Part shown: piece by piece, positions 26,134 to 40,300 of the stretch
Numbering within the stretch: the first letter of the stretch is position 1
Layout of the letters: each line of letters opens with the position of its first letter
Assembly: GCF_002078875.1 (NCBI RefSeq)
Contig: NC_034414.1
Location: forward strand, 27,949,638-28,013,637
Length of the DNA stretch: 64,000 nucleotides
Direction: 5' to 3'
DNA from: Numida meleagris
Taxonomy: Eukaryota; Chordata; Aves; Galliformes; Numididae
Program-made: the position numbers and the translations under genes
Notes under the pieces: model-generated
Database searches by the model: none
The model's input: only the letters and a program-made list of their open reading frames with translations
What the model was told of the DNA's origin: nothing

Positions 26134-29100
26134 GGGGAATGCAATCTGGGTCAGGTTACAGAGGCACAAGGTTGAAGTCCAGCCTCTTAGCAACACCTCT
26201 ATGGATCTCAACCAAATTAATTCCCCCACCTCTCTCCCCTGACTCCGTTTTCCCAACAGACCCAACCCCTCTTACATATCCCGTAGCACCACCTACTGGG
26301 ATGAGAATTCTCAGATGAATCCGGTACAGGACATTGGGGATATGGTCCAAAACCAATATATAAGGCTACCTTATAAATGTATAATGTGTTTTTAGCATTT
26401 TACTAGTGGGTGAGGGGATGAAGAGATGAGAGGCATGGTCAAACTTGCCTCTAACTACTTACCGTATGCATTAAGAGGGTTTTAAAGTTATGATGGATGC
26501 TGAAAAGAGATATTTGAGCTGCATTAAGGATACAGAAATTGATAGAATCACTTAGTGTTGTGCTCACATTACACATTGGATCATTATGACACACAGTCTT
26601 CTATAGATTGAAAGAGAGCAGGTCACTTTTGTATCACAACAAGTATTTTATGAAATAGTTGACTTGTGTAGACTGACTGGTTAAGCTGCAATGTCTTTGT
26701 AGCTTCACGGATGAATTTTAAGTTGTATTTGCGAGGTGATATTCTGTTGTAGCCTTGGGCAATCTGCCCAACCAACTGAGGTGCCAGGGTTACAGAAATG
26801 AGGAACACAGCTCCTGGAAAGGACTAGATTCTGGATGTCACTGAGACAAAAGACAAGCATTGAAAGTTGGTATGGGTCATGATACAGTTAGTATTTGGAA
26901 AACAAGTGCCCTCTGTAGTCACTTCCACTCCATCAGCCATGAAAGGTAGTCAGGCTTCAGAGAAATAGTATTCACAAATGCGAAACTCAGTGTGTCCTGA
27001 TTTGAGAGGCCTGAGATCTTTGGAGTGTAAAGCAAGAATTTACAACACTTCATACATTCTGTAGATGAATTGAAAGAGATTTTAAAATATGCTGATAAAT
27101 CTAACAAATAATGACTATGGAGGATAGGAAGGCATGAATTTTAACAAATAAGAATCATACAGACAGAGAAATATGTGATGACTACAGCTTTCCACGTCCA
27201 CTTTTGTAAATATTCAGAGACAAAGGAGACATTTGACCTGCCATAAAAGCCACTGTGGATGAGAAAGTAGAAACCCATGAGCAATACAGAAATTCAGGCT
27301 ATGGCTTCTGTATCCTCGATACTTGTCTGAGATACAGTTTGAAAAATCGGTTTTTCTGCCCAGAATGAAGTCCAACTCTCCTCTCAAAGGCTAGAAAGTC
27401 ATAAGCCATAAAATGTTTGTCTCTACTCACCTTTTTCTTTTAGGAAAGAATGATCATATTGAGCTGTATAGCTGGATAATATGCATAGAAAAGATACTCC
27501 AATAAACACAGAGCTTGAGTTTGAAGGACATTTCTTTCACCACAGCTCTGATAAGGGTGTACAAAGAGAAGGCTGCTCATTTAGCTGAACCTCCCTTAAA
27601 TCCAAATCCTGTTATAACTTGGAAACAAAAAACTCATTTAACATGATTGAGAGATTTGATAAAGAGATGGACAGTAAACAAGAGTTAACAGTATATTATG
27701 GGGCTGGGTGAAGAAGGCAGTACAGACTGGTAAGGCTCATGACACCCTTTTTCAGTACAGAGCCCAGGCTATGTTAGGAATGGGCTCCACTAGGCTATTA
27801 GATGCAATGCCCAATGTGCGAACAAAACATTTGGCTACAGATCTGCTGTGCGCTGTGGAAAGCTGTCCTGGAGAAACAGCCCTGTTGATGGAGGGTATTC
27901 ATTGCCCTGCTCCACCTTCTGTTCCTTCAGACAACACTTCATGGCACTGAATCAAGCTATGAAGGTCAGTCATGTGCTGTATTTCTGCTGGTAAATGTTA
28001 ATTTTGGACAGATTTGTAGGACATTTAACAGGTCTGTATTCATCTCCCGATGTTCCTATTATCATTGTTTATCACTGGATCATGATAGCTTTAGAGTCCC
28101 AGTGGAACCCCACTGTGCTAAGTACTATAGAAACACATGCCCAGCTTTGCTGCTTTGGCTTTGCTCCAGTAGATCAGCTATACATGTGCATCTCCTGCTC
28201 TGCCATCTTGACTTTTTCTTCTTCAGCAAAGGAGATTTTTAAAACACTGGAGAGAGGGGAGCAGGGGAGATGATCACTTAAGATCTTTTGCTTGTTAATC
28301 TGCAAACACTCCTGCTCCATTTTCCACTGCACTGACAGAAAAACATGACCAATGCTTTGCTAGATGTGCAACTATCACAGCGTATTCTCTAAGCTGCCAC
28401 GTACCTCCAGGCTCTAATGCAAAGTCCAAAGCAGAGAGGTGCTGTGGTACTTTCAGTTATACAGATGAAGCTTTGGTATAAGAGCAGGTTTGTTGTTTGC
28501 TTGGAGTACATGGTGAATCTCTGTGCTGTGAGCTTAATTAATTAAAACTACCCTTTCCTATCAAAGTCTTATGCCAAGTACCCATGACTGGACCACTTTT
28601 GGCTGATGTGGTTGAGAGAATATCCCCAGATGAACGTTTCTCTTACGTGCAGAGTATCCCCTTGCCAAACAAGAGCACTTCCAGCACTGTACATCATGAG
28701 GGCAGGGTCACACCTTCAGGTTCTATGATGTGGCACAGACAAGGCTAGCATCTCATTCTCTGATGATGGAAATTGCAGCACCACCCTGATGGTTTGATAT
28801 TTTTCTGATACCAAAGGGATTGACCTTGCCTCTTTGGGATATATTGAAGCCAAAGATGAGATTATCTGTATTTGAAAAGGAAAATTCACCATTTTTTTTT
28901 TAACACAGCCTATGATGGGGAGTATGTTACTCCTGCAATAGAAGGGATGGATGCTCCTCAGAATGAGATTCCTCTACAAACTGCATTACAGAACTATTTG
29001 AATGGACTTCTTGTGTGCCCGTAGTTGTTCCAAAAGCCCACACGAAGCACTGATGCACCAGTAGTTCCCTATCCCAGAGAGGGCCTCATAATTTAGAGCT

Positions 29101-30516
29101 CACAGGGCAACAAAAGGAAGCATACAGTGATGCTCTCTGTAACAGCTTCTGAATGGAAAGGACTGGGAACCCACACCCTCTCAGACACAACTCTAGTGAC
29201 CAGGTAAATCCGCTCTCTGAAACTCTCAACTGAATAACCAGAAGTCCTATTTAGCTGTCAAGCTAGAAGGCTCCAGTGAACTCCTGCCCTGCTGTGCCAC
29301 CTCTGTACTGACCTGGAACGTTCTTCTGCCCAAAGGAGAATCTAGTTGCCTGGCAAAGAGATCCTCTATGATGCAGTATTACCTGACAGAAGAGGAACAC
29401 TTTATTATAGCTCATACCATTTTTTTCCACAGGCCTAGCAAAAGGAAGAGCTCCCCACCTTCCATTAGCTCAGTCATTAGTGTTAACTCACTCAGTCTGG
29501 GCTCAGGGATGAGCAGTCCCTGCCATGCAGAGATGCTGAGCTGAACATTTTTTTCTCTGTTTTCTCTGGGGCTTAGAAGCAATGCATGATGTACCCCTGC
29601 TTCACTCCTTGCTTGTCCTGCTCCCCAGCCCCACAGCAAACTCAGTGCCTTCTCATGTGGGTCTGGAGATCTCACGCCAGGGAGTCGGAGCTAAGTGGGC
29701 TTGGGGGCATGCAAGCAAGTAAAGTCATCTGCTCAACCTGTTCATCCAAACAGAAAAGATTGTTAGCAGTGATTCCAGCCCTATTAAATTTAAAAAAAAA
29801 ATAGCCTGGGATCAACATTTGGGTGACTTGTCTGTCTTCAGTGTTGAGTGGTGTGAAAACACAGGTGAAGAAGTGTCAGGACAAAAATAATGTTTTTTAT
29901 TGCTACCTGCAGGGGGAAACATGTAAAATTACAGGGAAGGAAGCACAGGTGTTAGGGTTACCAGGCAACCACAGTATTAAAAATAATGTGACAGGAAAGC
30001 AGGGAAAAAGGGACCCAATCAGAGAGCTATCTGGCCAATTAGGTGCCTGAGTCAGTGACGAGGTGAGCACATTAGGATTTCATGGCAGGTGAAGAAATCT
30101 GAGGTAGACAGAAGCTGCAGAGAAAAAATGTATGTGACTAAATGGACAGAGCAGAGATGAGAATTATTATCACTGGAATAAACCCCTCTATTTTAACTAT
30201 TATAAAGCCTGGAGTTGTTCATGCAGAGAGGTGATTAGAAGTTCAATTCGTGATCTGCCTCTGATGTTGCTTGTTTGATTTTTCTGCTCTTTCAAAACAA
30301 TGTAATTAAGCTTTTCTTCTGCACTTCCTGATCTGGTCAGCCTGCCCTGTTCTGCTTCCTCCCACTGGGCTGCACTGAACACTGCCACTGTGCAGCACAG
30401 GGCTTGCTGCCAATGAAGCCCTGGTCTTGACAGAGAGTACAGTTAACCAGGAAAGCACATCCTGATTTTGTTCTTCAGAGTGGAGACACTTATTTTTCTC
30501 AAACCTTCTTTCAGAT

Positions 30517-30626
30517 CAGCCAAATGCCTGACTAAGGGCATAAAAAGGACTTCACAATTTGGCCACATTTATAAAGCACTGCAAAACAATGGCATTCAAG
30601 GCCTACTGAAAAATATTCTGTAAATG
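30517..30626. repeat. Dispersed repeat, copy A
   Basis: This stretch aligns in the same orientation with 31691-31811. Shared blocks include TGCCTGA.TAAGG, ACAATGG followed by AAGGCCTAC or GAGGCCTAC, and a closing GTAAATG. The copies have diverged by substitutions and small indels, which suggests an ancient repeat family rather than a recent duplication. I cannot name the family. Confidence 0.55.
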
Positions 30627-31690
30627 CTAAGTCAGTAGTGTGGTGCAGAGACTGTGGCTATTTCTAGCATGTGCAGTACAGAGGCTCCATGGGTCGGCGA
30701 TTGCTTTGCTTTCCTTCCCCCCACTGCCCTTGGCTCAGTGGTAGTGAGCAGGGTCAGGTCTCTGTTCCTGGGCTTGGATCTGCTTCGTAGAAATGGGGTA
30801 TCAATGAAATACCAGCCAACGAATGGATCCAAGTTTGAGGCTGAGCAGCAGTTACCTGATCATTCTGCCTCTTTGTGGACACCTCTGTTTGTCTCCAAAC
30901 CTGTGCATTTCTTAGGATGTAGGGCAACTTCTGGGTCATGCACATGTCCCATCTGCACCCAGGAGGTGACCCCACACCTGCAGATTGTACTTGTTGCTCT
31001 CTTCTCTAGTGGGCTTCTGTGCTGACAACATCAATCCAACAGCAGAGATACTACTATAATAAATGTCTGCAGAAACAAGAAGGGCAGCGTCCCGACTTTC
31101 AGTGATGCTTTAATAAGAGATCACATGCCAGATGACATAGCTGGTGCTTCTTTCCTTGGGATCTCATTTCCTCTCCTGCCTGCAGTCGTAGCAGCCATGT
31201 GGCATCCTGACATTTCTTTATTAACTTCTTGACAGATAGCCTTTTGGGGTTTATTAGGAGATTAATAGTTTTCAAGAAGCTTTTAGGATATTACCAAGAT
31301 TTTATCTTTTTTTTTGTTTTCCCATGCCTTTGAACATGTGACTCCAATAAAGCACTGCGAATTGCTCTGAGGATGCTGGGAGCAGTGCTCTTCTCATCAC
31401 CCTCAGGCTCCCTGCTGCTTGCAGCAGCGAGCTGATAGCAATGAGGGGGACCCAGTTCTGAAGAGGGCACCAGCTGCAGCCATCGTGGCAGCCACTTCAG
31501 TTAGATCTTCCCTGTGGCATTTTTCCAGTAGAAAAAAAAAAAAAAGATCACACAAGCCTGCTATTTTTTTTTCTATAGTCAATGCATGTGATTAGCAGTA
31601 TTTATAAAAACTGTGCATAAAACAGTATCTCAGGAAGGAAAAGTACAGGCAGATGCACTGAACAAAAGGAGAAATTAACGACTTTGAAGT

Positions 31691-31811
31691 CAGCAGAAGT
31701 GCCTGATTAAGGATGTAAAGAACAGAATTCTGCAATCTGCCCATTTTATAGGTTTCTAAAGCATCATTCCACAATGGATTTTGAGGCCTACGGAAAGCTA
31801 TGGTGTAAATG
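31691..31811. repeat. Dispersed repeat, copy B
   Basis: This is the partner of the copy at 30517-30626, about 1.17 kb away in direct orientation, and carries a few extra bases in the middle. A 131-codon minus-strand frame (31592-31987) overlaps it and is regarded as chance. Confidence 0.55.
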
Positions 31812-33311
31812 ACTACACGTGTAATGTCACTAAAGATACCGTTGACGCTGTTATTTTCAGGATGGAAACGAGGAAATCTCACCAGCAAAATGATAATACA
31901 AATTAAGGAAAACATATTTACAGTAGACCACTTTAAACCTCCCCTATAATAATGTTGTGGATTTAGCATTTTCCTTGCATCGCTCATAATTTTGTAGTGC
32001 TACTTGGTTCTTTTTTTTTTGCCAAAGCAAAAAGAAACATTTTTCCATTCCTATTTAATATAAAACTGGTAGCAACTCACTCATTTCATATGCAGTTCAA
32101 GCCCTGCAATTTTGCATTAGCACAGGAATTTAAATTTCCCTTGCAATTCACATGAGAGCTAGATTTGCACAGACCAGTCAATGGGACTTGGAGTTTGTTA
32201 CTATTACGCTGTGAGTTCAAACATAGGTTGGCAGAATCCAAAGCGCTGTGATGACCTCCTTGTTCTGCAGCTCTAATATGTTTTGGAAACTACACAGGGT
32301 ATAATGACAAGGATACAAAGACAATGTTTTTTACCTGATGGCATACAACTAGATTATTTTTTCTGCCTCTGCGGTCTGTGGAGATGTGCACAAAGACTAC
32401 CATTAGTAGGTGGAGTCCTCTCAATTTAGTTCTGTTTACGTGAGACCATACAGGGAGTCCTTGCTAGCGTTCCCTCCATACCCATAATGTGATCAAAGTG
32501 TTCAGCACTACCAATCCCACATCCGCTGGGGATAAAGAAGATTGTAAATTAGGAGCAGTCTCTTTTATTCTATGTGTTGTACATACAGTGCCTAGCAGAG
32601 AGGGTCATAGTAGGACAATATTCCTCATTAGCTCTGATAGCAGCAATACATAAAGTTAATTCCACTTGGGGGAAGATGATACTAAATGACATCAAAATAC
32701 TAGGGCATGGAAAGGTACCTATTTTTAAGCAAGTGTTTTATGCATTTTTAAAACACACAAATCCTTTGTCTAACTATCCATTCCTTCAGGTGCCTTTCTC
32801 TGACATTAAAGGCAGTGAGCATAAATTCCTCATTTTACCTGCAAAATTCATCAGATCCCCACCTGTAACCCACACCTCCTGTTACAAAAGACAGCACAGC
32901 AATACTCATTAGGACTCCTGCTTCAGAGAAAGCTAAGGGAAAAAAACCCAAGACTTTCATCCTGCAGTAAAGGTGAAAATGTTACCGGATGAACAGTTCT
33001 TCCCAGCAGTGCTCCAGCTGGTCTCGCCGTGTAATTGGAGATTTAGTGTAAGCCACTGAGCACCATTATTTCCAGTGCAGCAGTCTGCTTTTCAGCCCCT
33101 GCCCACCCGAAAGTGAACTGGTTAGGGAGAGGTGCAGAGTCAGCAGGCAGATGGACAATGTGAATAATTCAAATGAAGTCAAGTTCCCACTCTCTGCTCT
33201 CTACTTCAGGGAGATGGTTTGCAGGAAGGTACGGTAGGAGTCAGGCTCTGCAGGCAGTCCAGAAGGGTGGTGGTGTTCAGCAGTGCTCCTCTCCAGGAGG
33301 ATGGGGCACGG

Positions 33312-33535
33312 CAGGGATCACAAAATTGTGGAGTTGAAGGGGACCTCTACGTCACATCCAACCCCCTGCTACAGCAGGTTCCCTATAGCATGTCACACAG
33401 GTAGGCGTCCAGGCGGGTCTTGAATATCTCCAGGGAAGGAGACTCCACAGCCTCTCTGAGCAGCCTGTTCTAATGTTCCATCCTCCACCCAGTAAATAAA
33501 TTCTTCATTTTGTTAGTGTGGAACTTCCTGCTTAA
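33312..33535 (-). mobile_element. CR1 LINE 3' fragment, reverse orientation
   Basis: It runs from gatcacaaaattgtggagtt through 'gggtcttgaatatctccagg' to 'cagcctctctgagcagcctg', which are the reverse complements of standard CR1 3' segments. It is diverged and truncated. Confidence 0.8.
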
Positions 33536-33629
33536 ATACGGGCTTTAGAATGGCAACCTCTGAGAGTGCTGTGTGGACACACGCTGCTGTGGGTAACTTA
33601 GAGAGATGTGTTTTTCACAGGGAGATGGC

Positions 33630-33778
33630 AGAGTCCCCGTCCCTGGAGGTGCTACTGTAACGTGAGCATGTGGCACTGAGGGACTTGGGTTAGTGGTTGA
33701 GTGGTGATGGATTGCGGTTGGACTGGATAATCTTAGTGGTCTTTTCCAATCTTAATGATTCTGTGATTGTATGATTCT
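33630..33778 (+). mobile_element. CR1 LINE 3' tail, forward orientation
   Basis: It contains gtccctggaggtgct, ggttggactggataatctta, gtcttttccaatctta and ends in gattctgtgattgtatgattct, the typical CR1 3' terminus. It faces the reverse CR1 piece just upstream and ends about 180 bases before the MED6 CpG island. Confidence 0.85.
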
Positions 33779-33959
33779 ACGTTTGACCATGATAGAACCT
33801 GCTACAATCAGCAGTTAACTAATGAAAGAGGATCTGCAGCATGCACATATAGGAATTAAACGGTGGAATACGATCTCAGCAACAAAGACAAGGGCTCACA
33901 AATGAGAACGCGGAAAAATTAAGGTGAGCTTTGATTTTTAATGTCCTGTGCTATTAAAG

Positions 33960-34330
33960 ACTGACATCATTAAAGAGCCGCCCCTCAGAACGAAACCCCT
34001 CCTAAGGTCCGAGCCCGGGGAGGTGGAGGCCCGGCGGTGCCGCTGAGGGCGCTCTCCCGGACTGTCAGCGCTGCGCGGCGCCGCTACGTCCCGCCGTGGC
34101 GGCGTTCGACTTCCGGCCGGCGTGCCGGCGCCGCTCTGCCCCACTTCCGGTGCTCGGCGGGCTGGCGGCGCCGGGGCTATGGCGGCGGTGGACGTCCGAG
34201 GTGCGGCACGGAGGGTCTGGGGGCGGGAGGGGCGGCCGGAGCCGGAGCTGTGTCTGCAAGCGGGCTGCTCGGGCACGGGGCGGGCTCGGGCAGCGCTCCT
34301 CGGCTCTGTCTCCCAAATTTGTCGTGACAA
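33960..34330 (+). promoter_or_regulatory. MED6: MED6 CpG-island promoter with two ETS-type sites
   Basis: A short CpG-rich block surrounds the MED6 start codon. Two identical ACTTCCGG elements, which match the ETS/GABP core in the same orientation, lie at 34109-34116 and 34143-34150, with the ATG at 34179. The start-codon context ctATGGCGGC is also the reverse complement of a YY1 core (GCCGCCAT). No TATA box is visible. This arrangement is typical of constitutively expressed genes. The exact transcription start is not known. Confidence 0.7.
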
Positions 34331-37300
34331 AATGATTTACTGGTGATTATTTATGCCGTCGGTATGTATATTTTCAGTGCAGGCAGCGTTACGTTCTTAG
34401 CCGCTGCTCCAAGGTGCGGGTAATAATGTGTGAGCTGTTGTTTTGGAATGGCTCTGTCCATCCCTGACCGTGCAGAGCTGTCATGGAAGTACGGTTACAG
34501 CAGAGTGTTGAGTGTACTTTCAGGACAGGTATATAGCACATGGAAGTAGAGGAATGATTCCTGTGAGAAGGGAATTGCGACTCATTATTCAGTCTTCAGT
34601 GACTTCTCTTCACTTACGTGGTGCTGGTGGTGCTTTTTAATTGGAAACGACGTGTGCCTTTGTTTCCTGCTTTCCCATGCCTTGTGACTTCTATTTGATG
34701 TTGCCGTAATTGGAATGGTTGAATTTCAGGGTGTTTTTCAAGGCACCCCATGGATCTTCAGTGGTAGTGGATTTGTTATCTGTAGAACCAATTGTTGACA
34801 GTGGTTTCTTTGATCTGACTGTAACTTCGGCTGTTCAAGTGCTTGAGGAGTGTAATTATGCTGCAGTGCAATAATAAAATCTTAAGGACATAAATTTAAA
34901 CGTTCCCACACGTGGAGAAACGTACCTGGTGTATAATGGTTTGCCTACTATAGAGTCCATGTCATTTTAAAGCTGCTTTTGTGTGTGTAATTATGAATAC
35001 TTGCATAGATAGATTTCTGTAAAACCCACTGAGGTATGGAATAAGTAATTTACCACAAGCAATTTGGCAAATTATTGTGGAATCTCTTGTTCGTGACAGC
35101 TGGGAAACATCTACCCAAAATTGCATCTTTCTCTCTGTCATTTTTGGGGGGGTTGTTTATTACAGATTTCACCTACATCTTTGAAACATAACAGCTGCCG
35201 TGATATCAGAGAGATTTATTGTAATAACATAGCATCTTAGAAGTGTTAACAATGCTGCTGTTTTGTTTCACTCGGTAATTTACTCACTGGCTTTATCAGA
35301 AGAAAACTGCTTGCTTTAATTAATAGATCTCTGTAACATTTTGCTTATTTTTCAGTATTATGGTTTGGGACAGGGAAACTATTTTTTCTCATAAATAAAC
35401 AGTTTAAAATGTGACCAGGCTCAGATTTAGTGTAAGGTTAATCACTTTTTTTTTCAGCAACAGATTCTAACTTAGTAGCATAAATTCACCTCACCTGAGA
35501 TCTGTGTTTCAAAAGGAGCTATGCCTTTGATATACTCTCTACTGAGTACTGTTGTTCAAAAAATAAGCCTACTAATTAGCTTATGAGCTAAATATAATTA
35601 GGCTGTTATGCAATATTACAGTTATTGACTCCCATTCTCAAGCCGTTAAAGGTATACCAGCAGCTAGGAGTCGAGGAAACGAAAACACCTTAGTTAAGGT
35701 GCTGTATTTCTGTTGTATACCTGCAAAAGAACTGCAGAAGGCTAAAGGACATCAGTTATTATTTGAACTCTATGAGATGTGTTTATAATTATAATTTGTT
35801 TGTGTGGAGCTGTGTTGCACCTGCTATAATAATTAGCTGGTGGCAGCTTGCTCTTGGCTGTAGTGTTTCTGGCTGCTTTGGTACTCAACGTAGGTTTCTC
35901 TTCCCAGATAACCTCTTGGGAATTTCCTGGGTTGACAGCACCTGGATTCCAATACTGAACAATGGGAGTGTGTTGGACTACTTCTCAGAGCGCAGTAACC
36001 CATTCTACGACCGAACTTGTAATAATGAAGTTGTCAAAATGCAGCGGATGACCTTAGACCACTTGAAGTAAGTTGCAATTCGGAACTGCTTCCTGCTGGT
36101 ATGCTTTGTCCCTCCATCTTTGATCACTGAATGGTGGAAACATGCTGCAAACCTTCTGCTTCTTTCTCCTGAACTTTGTAGTCCCACCACTTGCCAGGGA
36201 GCCCAGCTTTCTTTCTTTTTTTAATTTTTTTTATATTTAGTTGCTTTCTACTTCCTTCAATGCCATTTCGAGGAGTGTTGGTTTTGAAACATTCAAGCTA
36301 CATGATGATTTACTAGAATCTCACCTTTTAGATATTTCTAATTAGAAAAAGTGCCGTCTTTCATCTTCACGGCTCAACAGAAGCTGGGTAATGGTAATGT
36401 CTTTAAATGTGTTTTTTTTTTTTTTCCAACGGTCAATAGGGTTTATGTTAGAGGATATTTTTGTGTTCCTAAGTAGTTCGTTATTCCATATCATGCTGGC
36501 TGCATGCCATAATTAGTACATAACTCCTCTCAGGAGCTGGCTTTTTAGTATGGATGGTAAAAGTATGGAACGTTGTAAATAAACTGGTCACAGATGGTTG
36601 TGTAATGAGATGGCAGCATGTGCAAGTTAACTTTCTCTGCAGTTTCCCATCTGCTGTGCTGAGCACAAGTGAGGTGTTTGAGAACTATTTAAAGACTCTG
36701 CAATATTATAAGGAGTGTGCAAGCTGGGCTAAAAGTTCATTGGTAAAGCCATTTGTGTTTGGATGCGGTTGCAGAGGGGCTTCCAAATGAGATCTACAGA
36801 TGGTCATATCATACACCGGTCCTTTGTTTCTGTGTTTAAATGATATCTTTATGCCAACAGATTGTGTTGTTTTCCTTGCTATTTATTTGTCTGCTAATGT
36901 GTTCAGTTTAGATGTGTTGTATTGTTGCAGTGCCATTTGGATATGCAGGTATACAAATATAGGTAGGTTATATGCAGATGTATGTGCAGGTTTTAATAGC
37001 TAAATCAGGAAATGCCATGAAATCCTGTGTCTTTATTTAGTGCATATTATAGGAAGCTTGAGAACTTTATTGCTATACTGCTAGGCCCTTGATAATTCTT
37101 CACATCCCACAGCTTTTGCTTTGAGAAAGATATTTATTCAGATTGTTTTGTTTCAGCCAGATGGTTGGAGTGGAGTATATCCTTCTTCACGCTCAAGAGC
37201 CCATTCTCTTCATTATCCGAAAGCAGCAAAGGCAATCTCCAACACAAGGTGAGGTCATTTAGTTCTTGCTGCTGTTGAGAAGGCCAATCGGTTAGTCTTT

Positions 37301-40300
37301 TTTCTGTGTTCCTCATTTGTTTAAGCACTTCTGACTCCCCTTTTCTGCCTTCATCCTAAATTTAAGTGGAAGGTTATGAGGCTTTGTATTGGAAGTGTGG
37401 CGGAGGTATTTTGTCACTGATGACCTCTAGTGTGCTCAGAGCTGGGATTGCCATCTCGTGGTGAAATGTGAAGAGTGCAGTGAGAAAGCGCTGCCCTATG
37501 GCCTATTTTAAAATTGATTGTAGCATTCATGCAATGCCTGATATGTTTGGCTCTCTAGGATTTTTCATTTTAATTATTTAAATGTAAGACTAATTATATG
37601 ATTGCTTGGGGCTGATGAGCTTAGTTTAATTACAGGTAATCATCTGAAGTGGCTAGTATGCAATTGGAGGTGAGCCGTGATTTCCATTGGTTAGGGAGAG
37701 CGATCATTCATGGTTCTATTTCTGTCATTTCTTAATTCTGTGCTGTTTCCACCTTCAGCTGTAGCTTGGGTAGATTGATGAGTAGCATCTCGTCAGTAAG
37801 GGAAGAGGGCCTTTCTGAAAAATGACCATGAGGTGATACGGGTACTTGTTTTGGTTGTTCTTCTGAGACCAGAGTACTCTGAAATCATTGAAATCATTAG
37901 GCCGTTACAAGTTAGAAATGAAATATCTTGTTTTTTCTTCCCTTTGCATACAATCTGATTCAGTATTCCTTTTTAACCTTGAATTTGTTGTGCATGTGTG
38001 ATTAATTAAAAAAGAAAAACAAACAATCACATTTCAATAGTTTTATTCTGTATGCATACAAAATAATTTACGTTATTTCAGAATAAACAGAAAAGAAGAG
38101 CATGGTAAATGCTAGTTACTTTTTAACTTCATGTTTAGTAACTTAGACTCTGCACGTGCATTTTGCTGTTGCATAGGACTTTGACTTATCTAGCAATGCT
38201 TTTTATTTGCTTATATCAGATAATGGCCCCTTGATATTGTAGGTCTGTACTGAAAAAGAACATATGTATTCCACCTTTAATGGATTTTTCTGTTGCTTCT
38301 TTGTTAAAGGTTTCGTGTCTAGCTTTTGAAAGGTGCATATTGAAATACCGTGCTCAGACACCTTTTAAATCAAGAGCAGAGTTTGGCTTCCACAATATGT
38401 GTGTTCAGCCTTTTGCTTTAATATAAATGTATACTTGGTGGAGCTTTATTGGAACTTTTCCCATGGTGATTGTACAGTTTGTGCTAGATACCTTGCTTGA
38501 ATTGTGTAGTTCCCTGGCTTAAACATTACCCATATGTTGTATTTTATCATGGTACAAATTTCAGTGTATTCAAGGCACAGAAAAGGAGCTGGAAAACTAA
38601 AATGTGATAGATTGACAGCTAGCGTGGAGTAATTGGGTAGAAATGGTACAGGTTTCTGTGTGGTTTTTTTTCCTCCAAATTCTTTAAGCCAAGTCCATGT
38701 GAAGGGGTTAAAATCTTTTGGAAAAATGTTTAGATCCACTGGCTAGGCGGAGTTGTCTGTCCAGGAAAGTAGGCTGCTCTGGTGCAGAGCTGTGAGATGG
38801 GAAAGCTGCTGTTCTGTCTTTCTGTGCTTGTAAGGAAATGCTGAGAAGGAACTCCTGCTTTTTACTGGCTGTAATATCCCCCCCAGTTGTCTTGGCCTGT
38901 TAATTTAGGCAGGTGTCCAAGCTTTGTAAAATGCAAGTACAGGAGGAATTGGGCCCTGTCAGTAAGAAGGTTGAGACAAAATGAGTTAAAGCAGATGGAG
39001 GAACCGGAACAAATGAGTGCACAGGCAGGAGTCTTGGGAATGTGAAGCTGACAGCATTGTTACAGTGTCTAAACTGAAGCCAATTCAGTAGAATGTTATG
39101 GAGACAGTTGTGATATATTCCTACACTGTGGGTCTAACGCACAGGTATTTTTGATCAGTTAGTAAAAGTTGTTCCCAAACCTGATTTAACAGATGGCTTT
39201 GGGAGGCCTTTTTCTTTTCTTTTTTTTTTTTTGGCAGAATGTTATGAATTTAGAAAGGCATCCTTTGTACATGCTCAGCTGCCATTGGGCTTGGGAAATT
39301 TAGCTAAGAAAATTGCACAGGTTGGAGAGAGCTGACTACAGAAAATGAGATCTTTTGTTTTGGGCTTCTGGCAGCAGGAACGACTGATGGAACTACTTCC
39401 AGTTGCAGTTCACTCGATTCCTCTTGTAACTCTGAAAATCCCAGTTCCGCTAAGATCAATTATTTGCTTGCAATAGGAGAAGACCTAAGTCTGATGCTTT
39501 CCTCCCTGTAAAGCAGACCTTGGGGCTTTTCCCCTTAGGTGAACAGAGTACAAATAAAACACCTTTAAGGAAAGATGTAAAAAGACAAAACTTGTTGATG
39601 AGATGGATATTGCAATTTCTATTGCTACCACTGAAATTCAGCAACAAATACGGAGTCTTTAGCCAGAACTTTCAATTGATCCTGCGTATCTTTTTTTCTC
39701 CCTACAGTCATTCCTTTGGCTGACTACTATATTATTGCTGGAGTGATTTATCAGGCACCTGACTTAGGGTCTGTCATTAACTCCAGAGCTGTAAGTGTTC
39801 TGTACATTTTATATATGCGTATATAAACAGTTTATCTGCTTTTATTTTTGGTTGTTCCTCAGGCTTTTCAATCTTTCCTTCACTGTGGTAGTATGCTACA
39901 TATGTGCATCGTATGCACTAGCTTGAAAGAAATGACATCAGTTAATATGGTGTGTATTCCACGTGGAAGTGAAAGATCTTGGCAGAGCGCAGTATGGTCC
40001 AAAAAGTAGGATTGCATTCCTTAAGAATTAAGGGATCAGAATAACTGATGATTGGCTACTGTCAGAACACGAGGTTCGAATAATCAAAAGAGAAATGAAA
40101 TGATAAATGCTTATGAAACAGTAATTTAATACATTCATCTTTGAAATGTTCACTCTAATGTAATGTGGTATTTCTTTTTTAATGAAACTTCTCAAGTCAA
40201 TTTGGATTTCTCTCCAATTTAAACTCACAAGTTTGTTTTTATTCCTTCTTCTGTCCTGTTAAGCTGCTGTTTATGCAAGTATTTCCTCTGAATTTAGGAA

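Larger units (their letters stand above)
14541..33950. other. Intergenic region between divergent TTC9 and MED6
   Basis: About 19 kb with no gene I can support. The open frames are short and show no known domain. Contents listed separately are a TCTG microsatellite, three CR1 pieces, a poly(A) tract, a palindrome, a solo LTR, an AT/AC microsatellite and two related repeat copies. Between 18 and 24 kb and between 26.2 and 30.5 kb I see only unique-looking sequence. Enhancers or non-coding transcripts cannot be excluded. Confidence 0.6.

Noticed and set aside
30517..31811. Possible recent tandem duplication
   Set aside because: The two copies are too diverged and the sequence between and around them is not duplicated.
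31592..31987. 131-codon minus-strand frame with hydrophobic stretches
   Set aside because: Overlaps one copy of the dispersed repeat; no domain, no promoter or splice context.
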